This document shows, in pieces, positions 17,301 to 26,032 of a stretch of DNA of 40,068 nucleotides. How positions within the stretch are numbered: position 1 is the first letter of the stretch; every line of letters begins with the position of its first letter. This stretch comes from an uncultured Clostridium sp. Lineage in GTDB: Bacteria; Bacillota; Clostridia; Clostridiales; Clostridiaceae. The notes beneath the pieces were generated by a model. The model saw nothing but the letters and a program-made list of their open reading frames with translations, did not search any database and was not told where the DNA came from. The stretch covers positions 1 to 40,068 of the forward strand of contig UQBY01000024.1 of assembly GCA_900539375.1 (NCBI GenBank), read 5' to 3'. Both the position numbers and the translations under genes were made by a program.

Positions 17301-18995
17301 AGTTAAATCATTAAAATTTCCTTCAAGTAAAATACTATTTAAATCTATACCTTCATTAGTATTTGCTAAAATATATTTATCTTTTAATGATAAAGCTATA
17401 ACCTTTTTTCCATCAGGATTAGCAGTAACATTTATTATTTTAACAACCTTTTGATTATTATATACAAAAGTAAGATTAACTTTTCCTTCTTTTAAAGGCC
17501 ATATCTTATTATCTACAATTTGTATAATACTTTCATCAGAAGAAGTTATTTTTAATTTACTCATTGGTATTTCTTCACTAATACCATCATTATATATTAT
17601 AGTTCCTGTAAAATCTTCAACATTTGTTAATGCTTGCATGCTATCTGGAATATTTACATCTAATGATGTACTATTTATCTTTGTTACTTTTAAATTATCA
17701 AAAGCTACTGTACTTTGGTCTACCTGAAATCCTACTTTACCCTTTTTACATAAAGAATCTAAGGTATTATCAGTAAGTAATGTATATTCTTCCTCTCCAT
17801 CAGCTTTAATATATTCTTTAACATTATTTCCACATACTCTTACTTTAAGATTATATTTTTTATTTAATTCTAAAGCTTGTCCATATGAACCCTTAACTGG
17901 AACTGACCAAGCTCCACTACTTGTTCTTTCTGCTATTTCAAAACTTCCATTTTGTCTTATTGCCATTTGATTATATGGAACTTTCCCTTGAGAAGGTGCC
18001 CTAAATATTATTGATGCCCATCTTGAAGAATTTAACACTTGTAAAAATGTTAAATCTGCTTCTATTTCATAATCATCCCATTGTACTGGTGCAAATATTC
18101 TTGCTTGATTTCCACTTATATTTCCATTAACTATAAGTTGTCCATTTTCTACTTTAAAGCCTTCAGTTCCATCAGTTTCACTTATCCATCCTGTTGGAAG
18201 TTGTCCATTTTCTATATTATCAAAATTTTCTTCTAATAAAACATTAGATATATCCCCACTAACTTCTTCATCACTAAGTTTTACTATTCCATAACCTGAA
18301 GTATTATTCCAAAATGAATTTACTTTTTTATAATTACTCCAATATGCATCCCCTGTTTTATTGCTATCTTTATCTGTTACACTTGCATTAAAACCAAATT
18401 CTTTAGTTTTATTTGGGTCAATATTTAACATATCCCATGGGATTGCCACTTCGCAGCTCCATCCATCTTCTGTTTTACTTATTGCTCGTAATATATTCTT
18501 TTCATCCTTATTTGCATGATTAGCTGCTGAACCAAAGTAAAATTTAGGAGTAGATGAATTTTCTTGATATACTAATCCTATTTGTAAGTCATCTTCTTTG
18601 AAAGGAGCACTTTGATGAAGAGTTGGGTCTATAAAAATTCCAACACAATCATTTAGAAACCAAGAAATATTTTCATCATAAACAAGTTCTTCATCTTTAA
18701 TATTAAATGCTACATAAAGATTTTTATCATCATAGTTCATTCCAAAATTAGCTTCTTCCACAACTCCTGGACTTAATTCCATTAAAAGCTTGTTATTAAT
18801 TTCCCATGTACTTTCATCAGTTACCCCATCAATTACTGGTGCTGTCTTTGTTTTTTTAATTTCCATTAAATTACGCTCTTCTTCTACTTCTGTTGCAATT
18901 GTTTTGGTAGGTACTAAACTTTGAGAAATTACACTACTTACCATTAATACTGTTAACATTTTGGCCATTATCCCTATTTTTTTGTTTTTTATCAT
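14307..18995 (-). CDS. large secreted multidomain glycerophosphodiester phosphodiesterase
   Basis: 1562 residues. An N-terminal signal peptide (MLTVLMVSSVISQSLVPT) precedes a CBM9/DOMON-like domain (about 40-240: KTAPVIDGVTDESTW ... CVGIFIDPT). Two concanavalin-like repeats start at about 251 and 623, each with EENFDNIENGQLP and YxQMAIRQN; a beta-rich bacterial Ig-like stretch separates them. A GDPD domain at about 1040-1300 has HRG, ENDIYLTKD and MHDDTVDRTTNGTGR with the expected metal-binding residues. Two C-terminal repeats of about 85 residues (LQYKF ... GNWYKIKDFS) resemble Y_Y_Y domains. No LPXTG anchor or SLH domain is visible, so it is probably secreted. AGGAGG precedes the ATG. Confidence 0.88.
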   Translation of the reverse strand: MIKNKKIGIMAKMLTVLMVSSVISQSLVPTKTIATEVEEERNLMEIKKTKTAPVIDGVTDESTWEINNKLLMELSPGVVEEANFGMNYDDKNLYVAFNIKDEELVYDENISWFLNDCVGIFIDPTLHQSAPFKEDDLQIGLVYQENSSTPKFYFGSAANHANKDEKNILRAISKTEDGWSCEVAIPWDMLNIDPNKTKEFGFNASVTDKDSNKTGDAYWSNYKKVNSFWNNTSGYGIVKLSDEEVSGDISNVLLEENFDNIENGQLPTGWISETDGTEGFKVENGQLIVNGNISGNQARIFAPVQWDDYEIEADLTFLQVLNSSRWASIIFRAPSQGKVPYNQMAIRQNGSFEIAERTSSGAWSVPVKGSYGQALELNKKYNLKVRVCGNNVKEYIKADGEEEYTLLTDNTLDSLCKKGKVGFQVDQSTVAFDNLKVTKINSTSLDVNIPDSMQALTNVEDFTGTIIYNDGISEEIPMSKLKITSSDESIIQIVDNKIWPLKEGKVNLTFVYNNQKVVKIINVTANPDGKKVIALSLKDKYILANTNEGIDLNSILLEGNFNDLTNETLSLADCTISDDTGNVEVKNNKLYVKNKGITNIKITKDEAETNLLVVSKNAEDSEYVLYEENFDNIENGQLPNGWTRLQGSSPENATVQEGAFILNGKQSPNNPSRVMLPEYLMNFSNYKISVDSTCLEANEGSRWNSVMYRIQENNKNQYYQMAIRQNATASNGVEFAQMTPEASWNVTDTASFKEALDNTKMYNYEIKVHGSRVQEYIDGNLMIDTNAASQYTSGGIGFQANGSIMKVDNIKITLQEEELPKLSYEKYVDVKEINEKISLAPTSIVSITNKACLSELTSEILPANAMITINENLDVMDYNNNKICSLDEFMKLIEGKVIPCINVENETIANKLVEYLKNNEIEDVTVISEYSSIIKNIRTAYPIVRGVLKFNDTQALTDERMFQIVKETNISGARTALISDDILNNDTLEYMQRRLITVWSDSNSSSKTDLHKVINAGVNGIITNDFETLVDVINKYDENTLVREPFIIGHRGIPSKCPENTLESAIEAYKNGADMIENDIYLTKDNEIVIMHDDTVDRTTNGTGRVEDFTLAELKELSVNKQYPDTYPDAKIPTLREFFEEFKDKDVLHFIELKTSNPNIVPALKELVDEMGVEDQIVTISFLPEQLQKMNEIMPGISVGYLNGVSGKTDDIREGIRKVFNATQKLNATYNPSYGCINKELLEELKHRGMTSWPWTYNNYNDYVNAFKMGVYGLTTNYSNWSKNWISDLLVEQNNYNIEVGKTFNLSGKGLNYLNEKIDVKTEIVPIENDNIITIENNNIKAVNIGKASVMLKTIVSMDDSNSYTMYSEPVEIKVNSKSEETNLKITSFTTNKPSPQQSGEKITLKAEAVGEGKLQYKFLVTDGKGNWYKIKDFSESNTAIWTPCPMGKKSLFVDVKDETGKVVRKELKFEVTSSIEIKDFTAEKVSETKVNLKASASGTGKLQYKFIVRDTKGNWYKIKDFSDSNTAVWNLGPNGEKTLYVDVKNTITKEVIRKSINYIVE

Positions 18996-19125
18996 TTTGA
19001 CACCTCCTAGTTAATTCACTATCATTTTATAAGGAGTTTATTAAATAGGAATTGGCTTTTTGTTAAATTGTGTTAGTTTACAGTTAAAATATTATAGAAA
19101 AAAATTTTTAGTAGAATAAAAATAT

Positions 19126-19133
19126 GTTATAAT
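19126..19133 (+). promoter_or_regulatory. extended -10 of the TPR gene
   Basis: TGTTATAAT ends at 19133, about 38 bases before the ATG; AAGGAG follows as ribosome binding site. Confidence 0.45.
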
Positions 19134-19170
19134 ACTATACAAAACTAAATTAATTTAAGGAGACGAAAAC

Positions 19171-20001
19171 ATGAAGAAAAAATTTGATATTTCAAATCTT
19201 TTAGCACCACTTATACTACTTATAGTTTTAGCATTAACAATTATGTTTATACCTGAATATGCAAGATATGTTTTTCCTTTAATAGTTATATTTCTTTTAT
19301 ATACAAAAAGATATATTGTTTATGCCTTTCAAGGTAGCAAAGCTTATAATATGAAAAACTTTACCTATGCCCTTGAAAGATATAGAAAAAGTGTTAAGGT
19401 TTCAGGGTGCAAGGGTGCTATTGTAACAAGCTATCTTATTGTTGAAATAAAATATGGAAAACCTAGTTTAGCTTTAGATTATATAAATAAAAATATGAAT
19501 AATAAAAAGTTTGATGAAGCTACAAAATATAGTATGTCTGTATCAAAGGCTATAGCCCTTTGGAAAGAAAATATGGCTCTTGATAGCTTAAATTTACTTA
19601 AAGATTTACTTAAGACTTCTGAAAATACCTATGCTTATGAAACATTAACAACTTTATTAATTATGAATAAAAATTATGATGAAGCTTTAGAATATATTAA
19701 AAAAGGTCTTGATTATAATAAAGATAGTAAAGTTCTTCTTTCAAATGAAGCTGAAGTATATTATAAATTAGGAAACTTCCAAAAATCAGAAGAATTATTT
19801 AAACCATTAATAGAAAGTAAAGTAAATTTTGCTGAACCTTATTACTATACAGGACTTTTAGCAAAGGAAAGAGGAGAAAGAGAAAAGGCTATTGAACTTT
19901 TAGAAAAGGTTATAGATTGTAATGACTCTTTACTTACTACTGTTTCTAAAGAAGAGACACAAGAAATATTAGGTCCATTATATGATGAAGAAGATAAATA
20001 G
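19171..20001 (+). CDS. membrane-anchored TPR protein
   Basis: 276 residues. Two adjacent hydrophobic segments near the N terminus (LLAPLILLIVLALTIMFI and VFPLIVIFLLY) anchor it to the membrane. The rest is helical with TPR-like units such as NKNYDEALEYIKKGLDY, YKLGNFQKSEELFKPL and AKERGEREKAIELLEKV. TPR domains mediate protein contacts; the partner is unknown. Single gene with its own promoter and terminator. Confidence 0.8.
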   Translation: MKKKFDISNLLAPLILLIVLALTIMFIPEYARYVFPLIVIFLLYTKRYIVYAFQGSKAYNMKNFTYALERYRKSVKVSGCKGAIVTSYLIVEIKYGKPSLALDYINKNMNNKKFDEATKYSMSVSKAIALWKENMALDSLNLLKDLLKTSENTYAYETLTTLLIMNKNYDEALEYIKKGLDYNKDSKVLLSNEAEVYYKLGNFQKSEELFKPLIESKVNFAEPYYYTGLLAKERGEREKAIELLEKVIDCNDSLLTTVSKEETQEILGPLYDEEDK

Positions 20002-20007
20002 TTAATT

Positions 20008-20071
20008 AAAAAGGTTGTCCTATTAAAGTAAAGATTTTTATTTAATCTTTCTTTATTTTGGACAACCTTTT
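20008..20071. terminator. bidirectional terminator
   Basis: AAAAGGTTGTCC pairs with GGACAACCTTTT; AAAGATT/AATCTTT adds an inner stem. It separates the convergent TPR and Band 7 genes. Confidence 0.85.
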
Positions 20072-20077
20072 ATTTAA

Positions 20078-21046
20078 CTATTTATCTTCTTTTTCTAGTG
20101 AAACTTTTTTTGAATCTTTTAAAACATCTGCAATTGCTGCTATGTTTCCAAGAGATGATAAAGTTTCATTTGGAAGTATAAGCTTATTAGCTGGGTTAGT
20201 AGCCATTTCTTTAAGAGCTTCAACTTGCTTTAATGCAATAACTCTTTCATCTGTTCCAGATTCTATAATAGCTGTATTAACCTTTTTAATAGCTTCAGCT
20301 TCTGCAATTGCTATAGCTTCTATAGCCTTAGCTTTACCTTCTGCTTCAAGTAATTGAGATTCTCTTAAACCTTCTGCTCTTCTTATTTGAGCTTCCTTTT
20401 GAGCTTCAGCTTCTAAGATTTTAGCTTGCTTTTCACCTTCAGCCTTTTCAACTTGTGATTGTCTTTGACCTTCAGCTGTAAGAATCATAGCTCTCTTATC
20501 TCTTTCTGCCTTCATTTGCTTTTCCATTGCTTGTTGTATTTCAGCTGGTGGAACTATGTTTTTAATTTCTACTGATAATATTTTTATACCATAAGCATCT
20601 GTAACTTCATCAATAATACTTAAAAGGTCTTGGTTTATTTTATCTCTTCCTGATAATACTTCATCTAATGTCATGTTACCAATTATATTTCTCATATTTG
20701 TTGTAGATGAATATACAATACCTGATCTAAAATCTTCAATGTTATATACAGCATCTCTTGCATTTAGAAGTTTGTAGAATATAACATTATCAACAGAAAT
20801 TTTAACATTATCCTTAGTAATAACTGATTGTGGTGGTACATCTAAAATTTGTTGCTTTGTAGATACCTTTTTTCTTACATAATCAACAAAAGGAATTATA
20901 AGATGCCATCCTGGTTCTAATACTTTATAAAATTGTCCAAATCTTTCTACTACATATAAATACCCAGTGTTTACTATCTTAATTGATGATAAAACAACTA
21001 CAAGTACTATAAATAATATTACTCCTAAAATAATTAATCCTGTCAT
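20078..21046 (-). CDS. SPFH/Band 7 membrane protein (stomatin/QmcA-like)
   Basis: 322 residues. One N-terminal membrane helix (LIILGVILFIVLVVVLSS), then the SPFH domain (RFGQFYKVLEPGWHLIIPF ... TKDNVKISVDNVIFYKL ... NIIGNMTLDEVLSGRD) and a long coiled coil rich in Ala, Glu and Lys (EAQKEAQIRRAEGLRESQ). Such proteins form oligomeric scaffolds in membrane microdomains. The neighbour directly upstream is NfeD-like, the usual partner, with a 4-base gap, so they are a two-gene operon. Confidence 0.92.
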   Translation of the reverse strand: MTGLIILGVILFIVLVVVLSSIKIVNTGYLYVVERFGQFYKVLEPGWHLIIPFVDYVRKKVSTKQQILDVPPQSVITKDNVKISVDNVIFYKLLNARDAVYNIEDFRSGIVYSSTTNMRNIIGNMTLDEVLSGRDKINQDLLSIIDEVTDAYGIKILSVEIKNIVPPAEIQQAMEKQMKAERDKRAMILTAEGQRQSQVEKAEGEKQAKILEAEAQKEAQIRRAEGLRESQLLEAEGKAKAIEAIAIAEAEAIKKVNTAIIESGTDERVIALKQVEALKEMATNPANKLILPNETLSSLGNIAAIADVLKDSKKVSLEKEDK

Positions 21047-21050
21047 TTTT

Positions 21051-21482
21051 TTATTCCTCCCTTAATAACTTTATTGTTAATTTATTACCATCAATTCCAG
21101 TTACCTGAAATTTTTGACCTTTTAATATTTTTTTGCCTACATTTTCAGCAGTCCAGTAATTTCCTCCAACCTTTACTCTTCCTGTTTCTTCAATATCCTC
21201 TTCTGCAATAAAAACTTTTCCAATATAAGTTTCCTCCATAAGTGGAGTGTGCTTAACAGATTTTTTCACTGCATTTTTTGTTAAAGGATATCCAATGGCT
21301 ATTGCAATTAAACTTACTACTGTAAATACTATAAATTGTACTGCAAATTTAACATTTATTAAGCTTAGTACTATTGAAACTAAGGCTCCAATTCCAAACC
21401 AGCAAAAAATAAATGCACTAGTTAAAATATCAATTGCAACAAAGAATATTGCTACTATTAACCAAAATATAGCTGCTCCCAT
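21051..21482 (-). CDS. NfeD-like membrane protein
   Basis: 143 residues. Three to four hydrophobic segments in the first 75 residues (IFWLIVAIFFVAIDI, FIFCWFGIGALVSIV, FIVFTVVSLIAIAIGYPL) are followed by a soluble OB-fold-like domain (YIGKVFIAEEDIEETGRVKVGGNYWTAE broken by Gly). This is the short NfeD form that pairs with Band 7 proteins. GGGGGAG precedes the ATG. An extended -10 promoter is seen at 21535-21543. Confidence 0.85.
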   Translation of the reverse strand: MGAAIFWLIVAIFFVAIDILTSAFIFCWFGIGALVSIVLSLINVKFAVQFIVFTVVSLIAIAIGYPLTKNAVKKSVKHTPLMEETYIGKVFIAEEDIEETGRVKVGGNYWTAENVGKKILKGQKFQVTGIDGNKLTIKLLREE

Positions 21483-21534
21483 ATCCTGCTCCCCCTTTGT
21501 TTATTAATTTGTGATATTTTTTTGAATTTTCTTT

Positions 21535-21543
21535 ATTATACCA
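21535..21543 (-). promoter_or_regulatory. extended -10 of the NfeD/Band 7 operon
   Basis: Minus strand reads TGGTATAAT; start would be about 50 bases before the NfeD ATG. Confidence 0.45.
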
Positions 21544-21825
21544 CATACTAGAAAAATTATACATTATTTTTTACTATATATACTTTATTTAACTTATCTT
21601 TTATTTATAACAAAAATTCATATATATTTTTCATGTTTTTATAATACACTATTTTAAATCTTATTTCAAGTTTATTTTAATCTTAAAATATAGTATTTTT
21701 TATCTTTTAATAATGTTTTCTTTTCTGTTTGCCTTTTTTCATATAGTTTCCTTTCTCTTTTGCTTCTTTTCATTGATTTTCTAATTTTTTAAAAGTACAA
21801 TATAGAAGTCAAATTATTTTTATTA
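21544..21825. other. AT-rich intergenic region between divergent genes
   Basis: Together with the flanking promoter bases, about 350 bases without a gene (21483-21839). Apart from the NfeD promoter and the ribosome binding site of the NAD synthetase (AGGAGTT), I see only AT-rich and pyrimidine-rich sequence and no convincing structure. Confidence 0.5.
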
Positions 21826-21839
21826 GGAGTTGATATTTT

Positions 21840-23744
21840 ATGGACTTTATAAAAGTAGCAGCTGCTTGTCCTGTAACAAGAGTTGGAGATACTGATTTTA
21901 ATAAAAAAGAAATTTTATCATGTATAAAAGAAGCAAATATGGTTAATACTAAAGTTATAGTGTTTCCTGAACTTTGTATTTCTTCATATACCTGTGGTGA
22001 TTTATTTTTAAATAACACCCTACTTACAAACTCACTTAATGCAGTTGAATATATATTAAAAGAAACAAGAGATATAGATATGCTTATAACAATAGGAGCT
22101 CCTCTTATATACCATGATGCTTTATATAACTGTGGCTATGTTTTATACAAAGGAAAAATTTTAGGAATAGTTCCTAAAAGCTATATTCCAAATTACAGCG
22201 AATTTTATGAAAAACGTTGGTTTACTGAAGGCCTTAACATTACAAGTAAAACTGTAGATTTTTCTTTCCAAAAAAATGTGCCTTTTGGAGTTAATCTTTT
22301 ATTTTCTTGTGATAATTTTACCTTTGGAGTTGAAATATGTGAAGACCTTTGGGTTACAATTCCACCAAGTTCTTATTTAGCTTTAATGGGAGCTAATATA
22401 ATAGGAAATCTTTCAGCTTCAAATGAACTTGTAAGTAAAGCTGACTATAGAAGAGCTTTAATTAAAAATCAAAGTGCTCGTTCTATTTGTGGATATATCT
22501 ACTCCTCTGCAGGAGTTTATGAATCCTCTACAGACCTTTTATTTAGTGGTCACCTTCTTATAACTGAAAATGGAACTACCCTTTGTGAAAATGAAAGATT
22601 CCAAAGAGAAAATGAAGTAATTTACTCTATTATAGATTTATTTAGATTAAAATCTGAAAGATTAAAAAACTTAAGTTTTAGAGATTCCTCAAAAGTTCTT
22701 TATAAAGAGCCTGAAATAATTAATTTTTCCTTTGATGATACTACTATTTTAAACTTTGACCGTTATATTGATAAACATCCTTTTGTACCTTCAAATAAAG
22801 CTTTAAGAAATGAACGTTGCAAAGAAATATTTAATATACAATCTTCAGCCCTTGCAAAAAGATTTGAACATACAAAATCACAAAAAGCTGTTGTAGGAAT
22901 TTCAGGAGGTCTTGATTCAACTTTAGCCCTACTTGTTATAGTAAAAACCTTTAAATTATTAAACCTTCCTATGAAAAATATAATAACTATAACAATGCCT
23001 GGCTTTGGTACAACAGATAGAACCTATAATAATGCAGTAACTTTATGTAAAGAACTTGGCTGTGATTTTAGAGAAGTAAATATAGTAAAAGCTGCTCTTC
23101 AACATTTTGAAGATATAGGTCATGATGCTAAAATCCATGATGTTACTTATGAAAATGTTCAAGCAAGAGAAAGAACTCAAGTCCTTATGGATGTAGCTAA
23201 TAAAGAGGGAGGACTTTTAATAGGTACAGGAGATTTATCTGAACTTGCTTTAGGCTGGTGTACATATAATGGAGACCATATGTCAATGTATTCTGTAAAT
23301 CCATCTATTCCAAAAACTTTAGTAAGATATTTAGTAAAATATGTAGCAGAAAATGAATCTACTCCTATTGCTTCTAAAACCTTACTAGATATTTTAGATA
23401 CACCTGTAAGCCCTGAACTTTTACCAAAGGATGCAGAAGGTAATATTGCTCAAAAAACAGAAGATATTGTAGGACCTTACGAGCTTCATGACTTCTTCTT
23501 ATATCACTTTATAAAACATGGTTCTACTAAAGATAGACTTTTCTTCCTTGCAAAAGAAGCCTTTAAAGATGACTATAGTGAAGAGGAAATAAAAAAGTGG
23601 CTTCATAAATTTGTATGGAGATTTTTCACTCAACAATTTAAAAGAAGTGCTCTTCCTGATGGACCTAAAGTTGGAAGTATTTCCTTATCCCCTAGAGGTG
23701 ATTGGAGAATGCCATCTGATGCTGCTCCATGGAAAAATAATTAA
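21840..23744 (+). CDS. nadE: glutamine-dependent NAD(+) synthetase
   Basis: 634 residues, the full two-domain length. The N-terminal nitrilase-like glutaminase domain has the catalytic set E44 (FPELCISSY), K113 (VPKSYIPNY) and C167 (EICEDLW). The C-terminal synthetase has the ATP-pyrophosphatase loop SGGLDS at 355-360 and GTGDLSELALGWCTYNGD. It amidates nicotinic acid adenine dinucleotide to NAD using glutamine and ATP. Monocistronic with AGGAG before the ATG and a terminator after. Possibly in the regulon of the NrtR-like protein at 9218, which is inference only. Confidence 0.95.
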   Translation: MDFIKVAAACPVTRVGDTDFNKKEILSCIKEANMVNTKVIVFPELCISSYTCGDLFLNNTLLTNSLNAVEYILKETRDIDMLITIGAPLIYHDALYNCGYVLYKGKILGIVPKSYIPNYSEFYEKRWFTEGLNITSKTVDFSFQKNVPFGVNLLFSCDNFTFGVEICEDLWVTIPPSSYLALMGANIIGNLSASNELVSKADYRRALIKNQSARSICGYIYSSAGVYESSTDLLFSGHLLITENGTTLCENERFQRENEVIYSIIDLFRLKSERLKNLSFRDSSKVLYKEPEIINFSFDDTTILNFDRYIDKHPFVPSNKALRNERCKEIFNIQSSALAKRFEHTKSQKAVVGISGGLDSTLALLVIVKTFKLLNLPMKNIITITMPGFGTTDRTYNNAVTLCKELGCDFREVNIVKAALQHFEDIGHDAKIHDVTYENVQARERTQVLMDVANKEGGLLIGTGDLSELALGWCTYNGDHMSMYSVNPSIPKTLVRYLVKYVAENESTPIASKTLLDILDTPVSPELLPKDAEGNIAQKTEDIVGPYELHDFFLYHFIKHGSTKDRLFFLAKEAFKDDYSEEEIKKWLHKFVWRFFTQQFKRSALPDGPKVGSISLSPRGDWRMPSDAAPWKNN

Positions 23745-23810
23745 ATTCAAACTTTAATAATATTTTTTCAAATAATCTTTGCATTATTTTTATTATTAGT
23801 TTATACTTAT

Positions 23811-23853
23811 ACAGTTAGTGAAGAATTATATATTATTTTCACTAACTGTTTTT
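23811..23853 (+). terminator. terminator of nadE
   Basis: ACAGTTAGTGAA pairs with TTCACTAACTGT around a 15-base loop and is followed by TTTT. Confidence 0.85.
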
Positions 23854-23909
23854 AAAAAAACTGTAAAATTATTTAATAAAATAAAAATATATAATGAAGG
23901 GAACATTGC

Positions 23910-25481
23910 ATGGAAAATATAAAATTTGAAGATTTAAATTTAAAGAAATCTATACTTAAAGCAATTAATGACTTAGGATATGAACATCCATCTCAAATTC
24001 AAGCAGAAGCAATTCCTCTTGCTATAGAAGGATATGACCTTATAGGGCAAGCACAAACTGGTACTGGTAAAACAGCTGCTTTTGGTTGTTCAATACTTAA
24101 TAATATGAAAAAAAGTTCAAATGTAAGCTCAGTTATATTAACTCCAACAAGAGAACTTGCCATTCAAATATATGAGGAATTAATTAAGCTTTCAAAATAT
24201 GAAAAACTTTCTATACTTCCTATATATGGTGGAGATTCTATACAAAAGCAAATTCGTGAACTAAATAAAGGTATTGATATTGTTGTAGGAACTCCAGGAA
24301 GAGTTTTAGACCTTATAAGAAGAAAAGCACTTAAGCTTTCAAATGTACAATCTTTAGTTCTTGATGAAGCAGATGAAATGCTTAATATGGGCTTTATTGA
24401 AGATATTGAAACAGTAATAAAAGAACTTCCAGAGGAAAGACAAACTCTTTTATTCTCTGCTACTATGCCAGACCAAATAAGAAAACTTGCTAAAAACTAC
24501 ATGAAAAAAGATTCAAAAATAGTAAACATTAAAAAAGTTTCTATGACTGTTTCAAAAATAAAGCAAATTTACTTTGAAGTAAATCATAAAAACAAATTTG
24601 AAGCCCTTTGCAGAGTTTTAGATTTTGATACTCCTAATGCAGCTATAATATTTTGCAAAACAAAAAAAGGTGTTGATGAACTTGTTGAAGGTCTTCAAGC
24701 TAGAAATTATGTAGTTGAAGGTATGCATGGAGATATGTCTCAGCTTCATAGAATGAAAACTTTAAAAAGATTTAAAGAAGGTTCATTAAGCTACTTAGTT
24801 GCTACAGATGTTGCAGCAAGAGGCATTGATGTTGATGGAATTACTCATGTAATTAACTATGACTTAACTCAAGATGTAGAAAGCTATGTTCATAGAATAG
24901 GAAGATGTGGAAGAGCAAATAAAGAAGGTACTGCCTACTCTTTTATAACTCCAAGAGAAAACTCTATGCTTAGACAAATAAAAAATGTTACTAAAGGAAC
25001 AATAACAAAAATGTCTGTTCCATCAGTAAAACAAATATTAGCTGCTAAATCTAATATTAAATTAGAAGAAGTAAATAAAGTAATTGAAGAAGGAAACTTT
25101 GAAAACTATTCTTCCATTGCAACAAAACTTTGCAAAGAAAACAATCCTTTAGATGTAATATCTGCATTACTAAAAATGCAATTTGATAAAGAAATGAGCT
25201 TTAAATATGAAAAAGATAAACTTGAAGCTCCAAAGGGTGATGATGTAAGACTATTTTTCTCAATTGGAAAAAGAGACGGCTTAACACCAAAAACATTAGT
25301 TAAATTTATAATAGAAAAAGCTAATGTATCTGGAAAGAAAATAAATAAAGTTGATATACTTGATAAATTCTCCTTTGTTACTGTAGATAATGATATACTA
25401 AACAAAGTAATGACAAAATGTATAGGACAAAAAATAGGAAAAAGAAAAATAAACATAGAAGTAGCAAATAAAAGAAAATAA
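23910..25481 (+). CDS. DEAD-box ATP-dependent RNA helicase, DbpA/CshA-like
   Basis: 523 residues. Q-motif FEDLNLKKSIL, Walker A AQTGTGKT (48-55), PTRELAIQ, DEAD (152-155), SAT (183-185), ATDVAARGIDVDG and HRIGRCGR (328-335) are all present. The C-terminal 75 residues (DVRLFFSIGKRDGLTPKTL ... DKFSFVTV) fit the DbpA-type RNA-binding domain, which in DbpA targets 23S rRNA during ribosome assembly. The positively charged tail supports RNA binding. GAAGGG precedes the ATG. A remarkable 18-bp hairpin follows the stop. Confidence 0.93.
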   Translation: MENIKFEDLNLKKSILKAINDLGYEHPSQIQAEAIPLAIEGYDLIGQAQTGTGKTAAFGCSILNNMKKSSNVSSVILTPTRELAIQIYEELIKLSKYEKLSILPIYGGDSIQKQIRELNKGIDIVVGTPGRVLDLIRRKALKLSNVQSLVLDEADEMLNMGFIEDIETVIKELPEERQTLLFSATMPDQIRKLAKNYMKKDSKIVNIKKVSMTVSKIKQIYFEVNHKNKFEALCRVLDFDTPNAAIIFCKTKKGVDELVEGLQARNYVVEGMHGDMSQLHRMKTLKRFKEGSLSYLVATDVAARGIDVDGITHVINYDLTQDVESYVHRIGRCGRANKEGTAYSFITPRENSMLRQIKNVTKGTITKMSVPSVKQILAAKSNIKLEEVNKVIEEGNFENYSSIATKLCKENNPLDVISALLKMQFDKEMSFKYEKDKLEAPKGDDVRLFFSIGKRDGLTPKTLVKFIIEKANVSGKKINKVDILDKFSFVTVDNDILNKVMTKCIGQKIGKRKINIEVANKRK

Positions 25482-25496
25482 ATTTAGCTTAATTTA

Positions 25497-25579
25497 AAAC
25501 TTTGGAGTTCTTATGTTATTCGGTTGTTCCGTCGACAGGCTCCAAGTCACTACCTCATAAAATAAGAACTCCAAAGTTT
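25497..25579. repeat. 18-bp perfect inverted repeat with GC-richer 47-base loop
   Basis: AAACTTTGGAGTTCTTAT (25497-25514) is perfectly complementary to ATAAGAACTCCAAAGTTT (25562-25579). The loop contains TTCGGTTGTTCCGTCGACAGG and CCAAGTCACTACC and is GC-richer than the flanks. It may act as processing site or terminator for the helicase gene but lacks a T run; it could also be a short mobile palindromic element. Confidence 0.6.
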
Positions 25580-25610
25580 AATAAGCAAATTTATTTTTAT
25601 AATTTGCTAT

Positions 25611-25685
25611 AAAAAAGTTATCTTATTAAGAAATTTTTGATTATAATTTTTTAGAAATCTCTTTTTAAGATAGCTTTTATTTTTT
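25611..25685 (+). terminator. probable terminator
   Basis: AAAAGTTATCTTA pairs with TAAGATAGCTTTT (one G-U) followed by ATTTTTT. It lies between the convergent helicase and holin genes. A smaller hairpin GCAAAT/ATTTGC sits at 25585-25608. Confidence 0.65.
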
Positions 25686-25712
25686 ATATTTAATTTGTAG
25701 TTAGATTTTTTA

Positions 25713-25976
25713 TTAGGTGTTGTTGTTTTCTTTTGGTTTGTCTTTTTTTATTTGTTTACAGACTTGGTTGCTGTAAACTGTGGCTCCTGTTACTAGGATT
25801 CCTTGGATTGTTGATTCTATGGATATGCCGTTAATTGCTATTGCTCCTAAGATTCCTAAGGGTAGTAGAATTATTGGGATATATTTGTCTTTTATAAATC
25901 CTGCTTTTTTTAGTATGCAGCCAAGGATATATAGTGCAGGAATTAAAATAAGGCATTTTTCTATAATAAAATTCAT
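25713..25976 (-). CDS. phage holin-like small membrane protein
   Basis: 87 residues with hydrophobic segments at about 6-22 (KCLILIPALYILGCILK) and 33-50 (YIPIILLPLGILGAIAI), a third weak one after SIESTIQG, and a charged C-terminal tail (KQIKKDKPKENNN). Size and layout match phage holins of the Phage_holin_5_2 type. No endolysin or other phage gene is adjacent, so it is either a domesticated holin or a prophage remnant. The coding sequence has more G in third positions than its neighbours. AAGGAGG precedes the ATG. Confidence 0.72.
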   Translation of the reverse strand: MNFIIEKCLILIPALYILGCILKKAGFIKDKYIPIILLPLGILGAIAINGISIESTIQGILVTGATVYSNQVCKQIKKDKPKENNNT

Positions 25977-26032
25977 AAAGTAAAAACCTCCTTATTTATA
26001 ATATTTAAAATAAGAAGGCTAGTGATTAAAAT

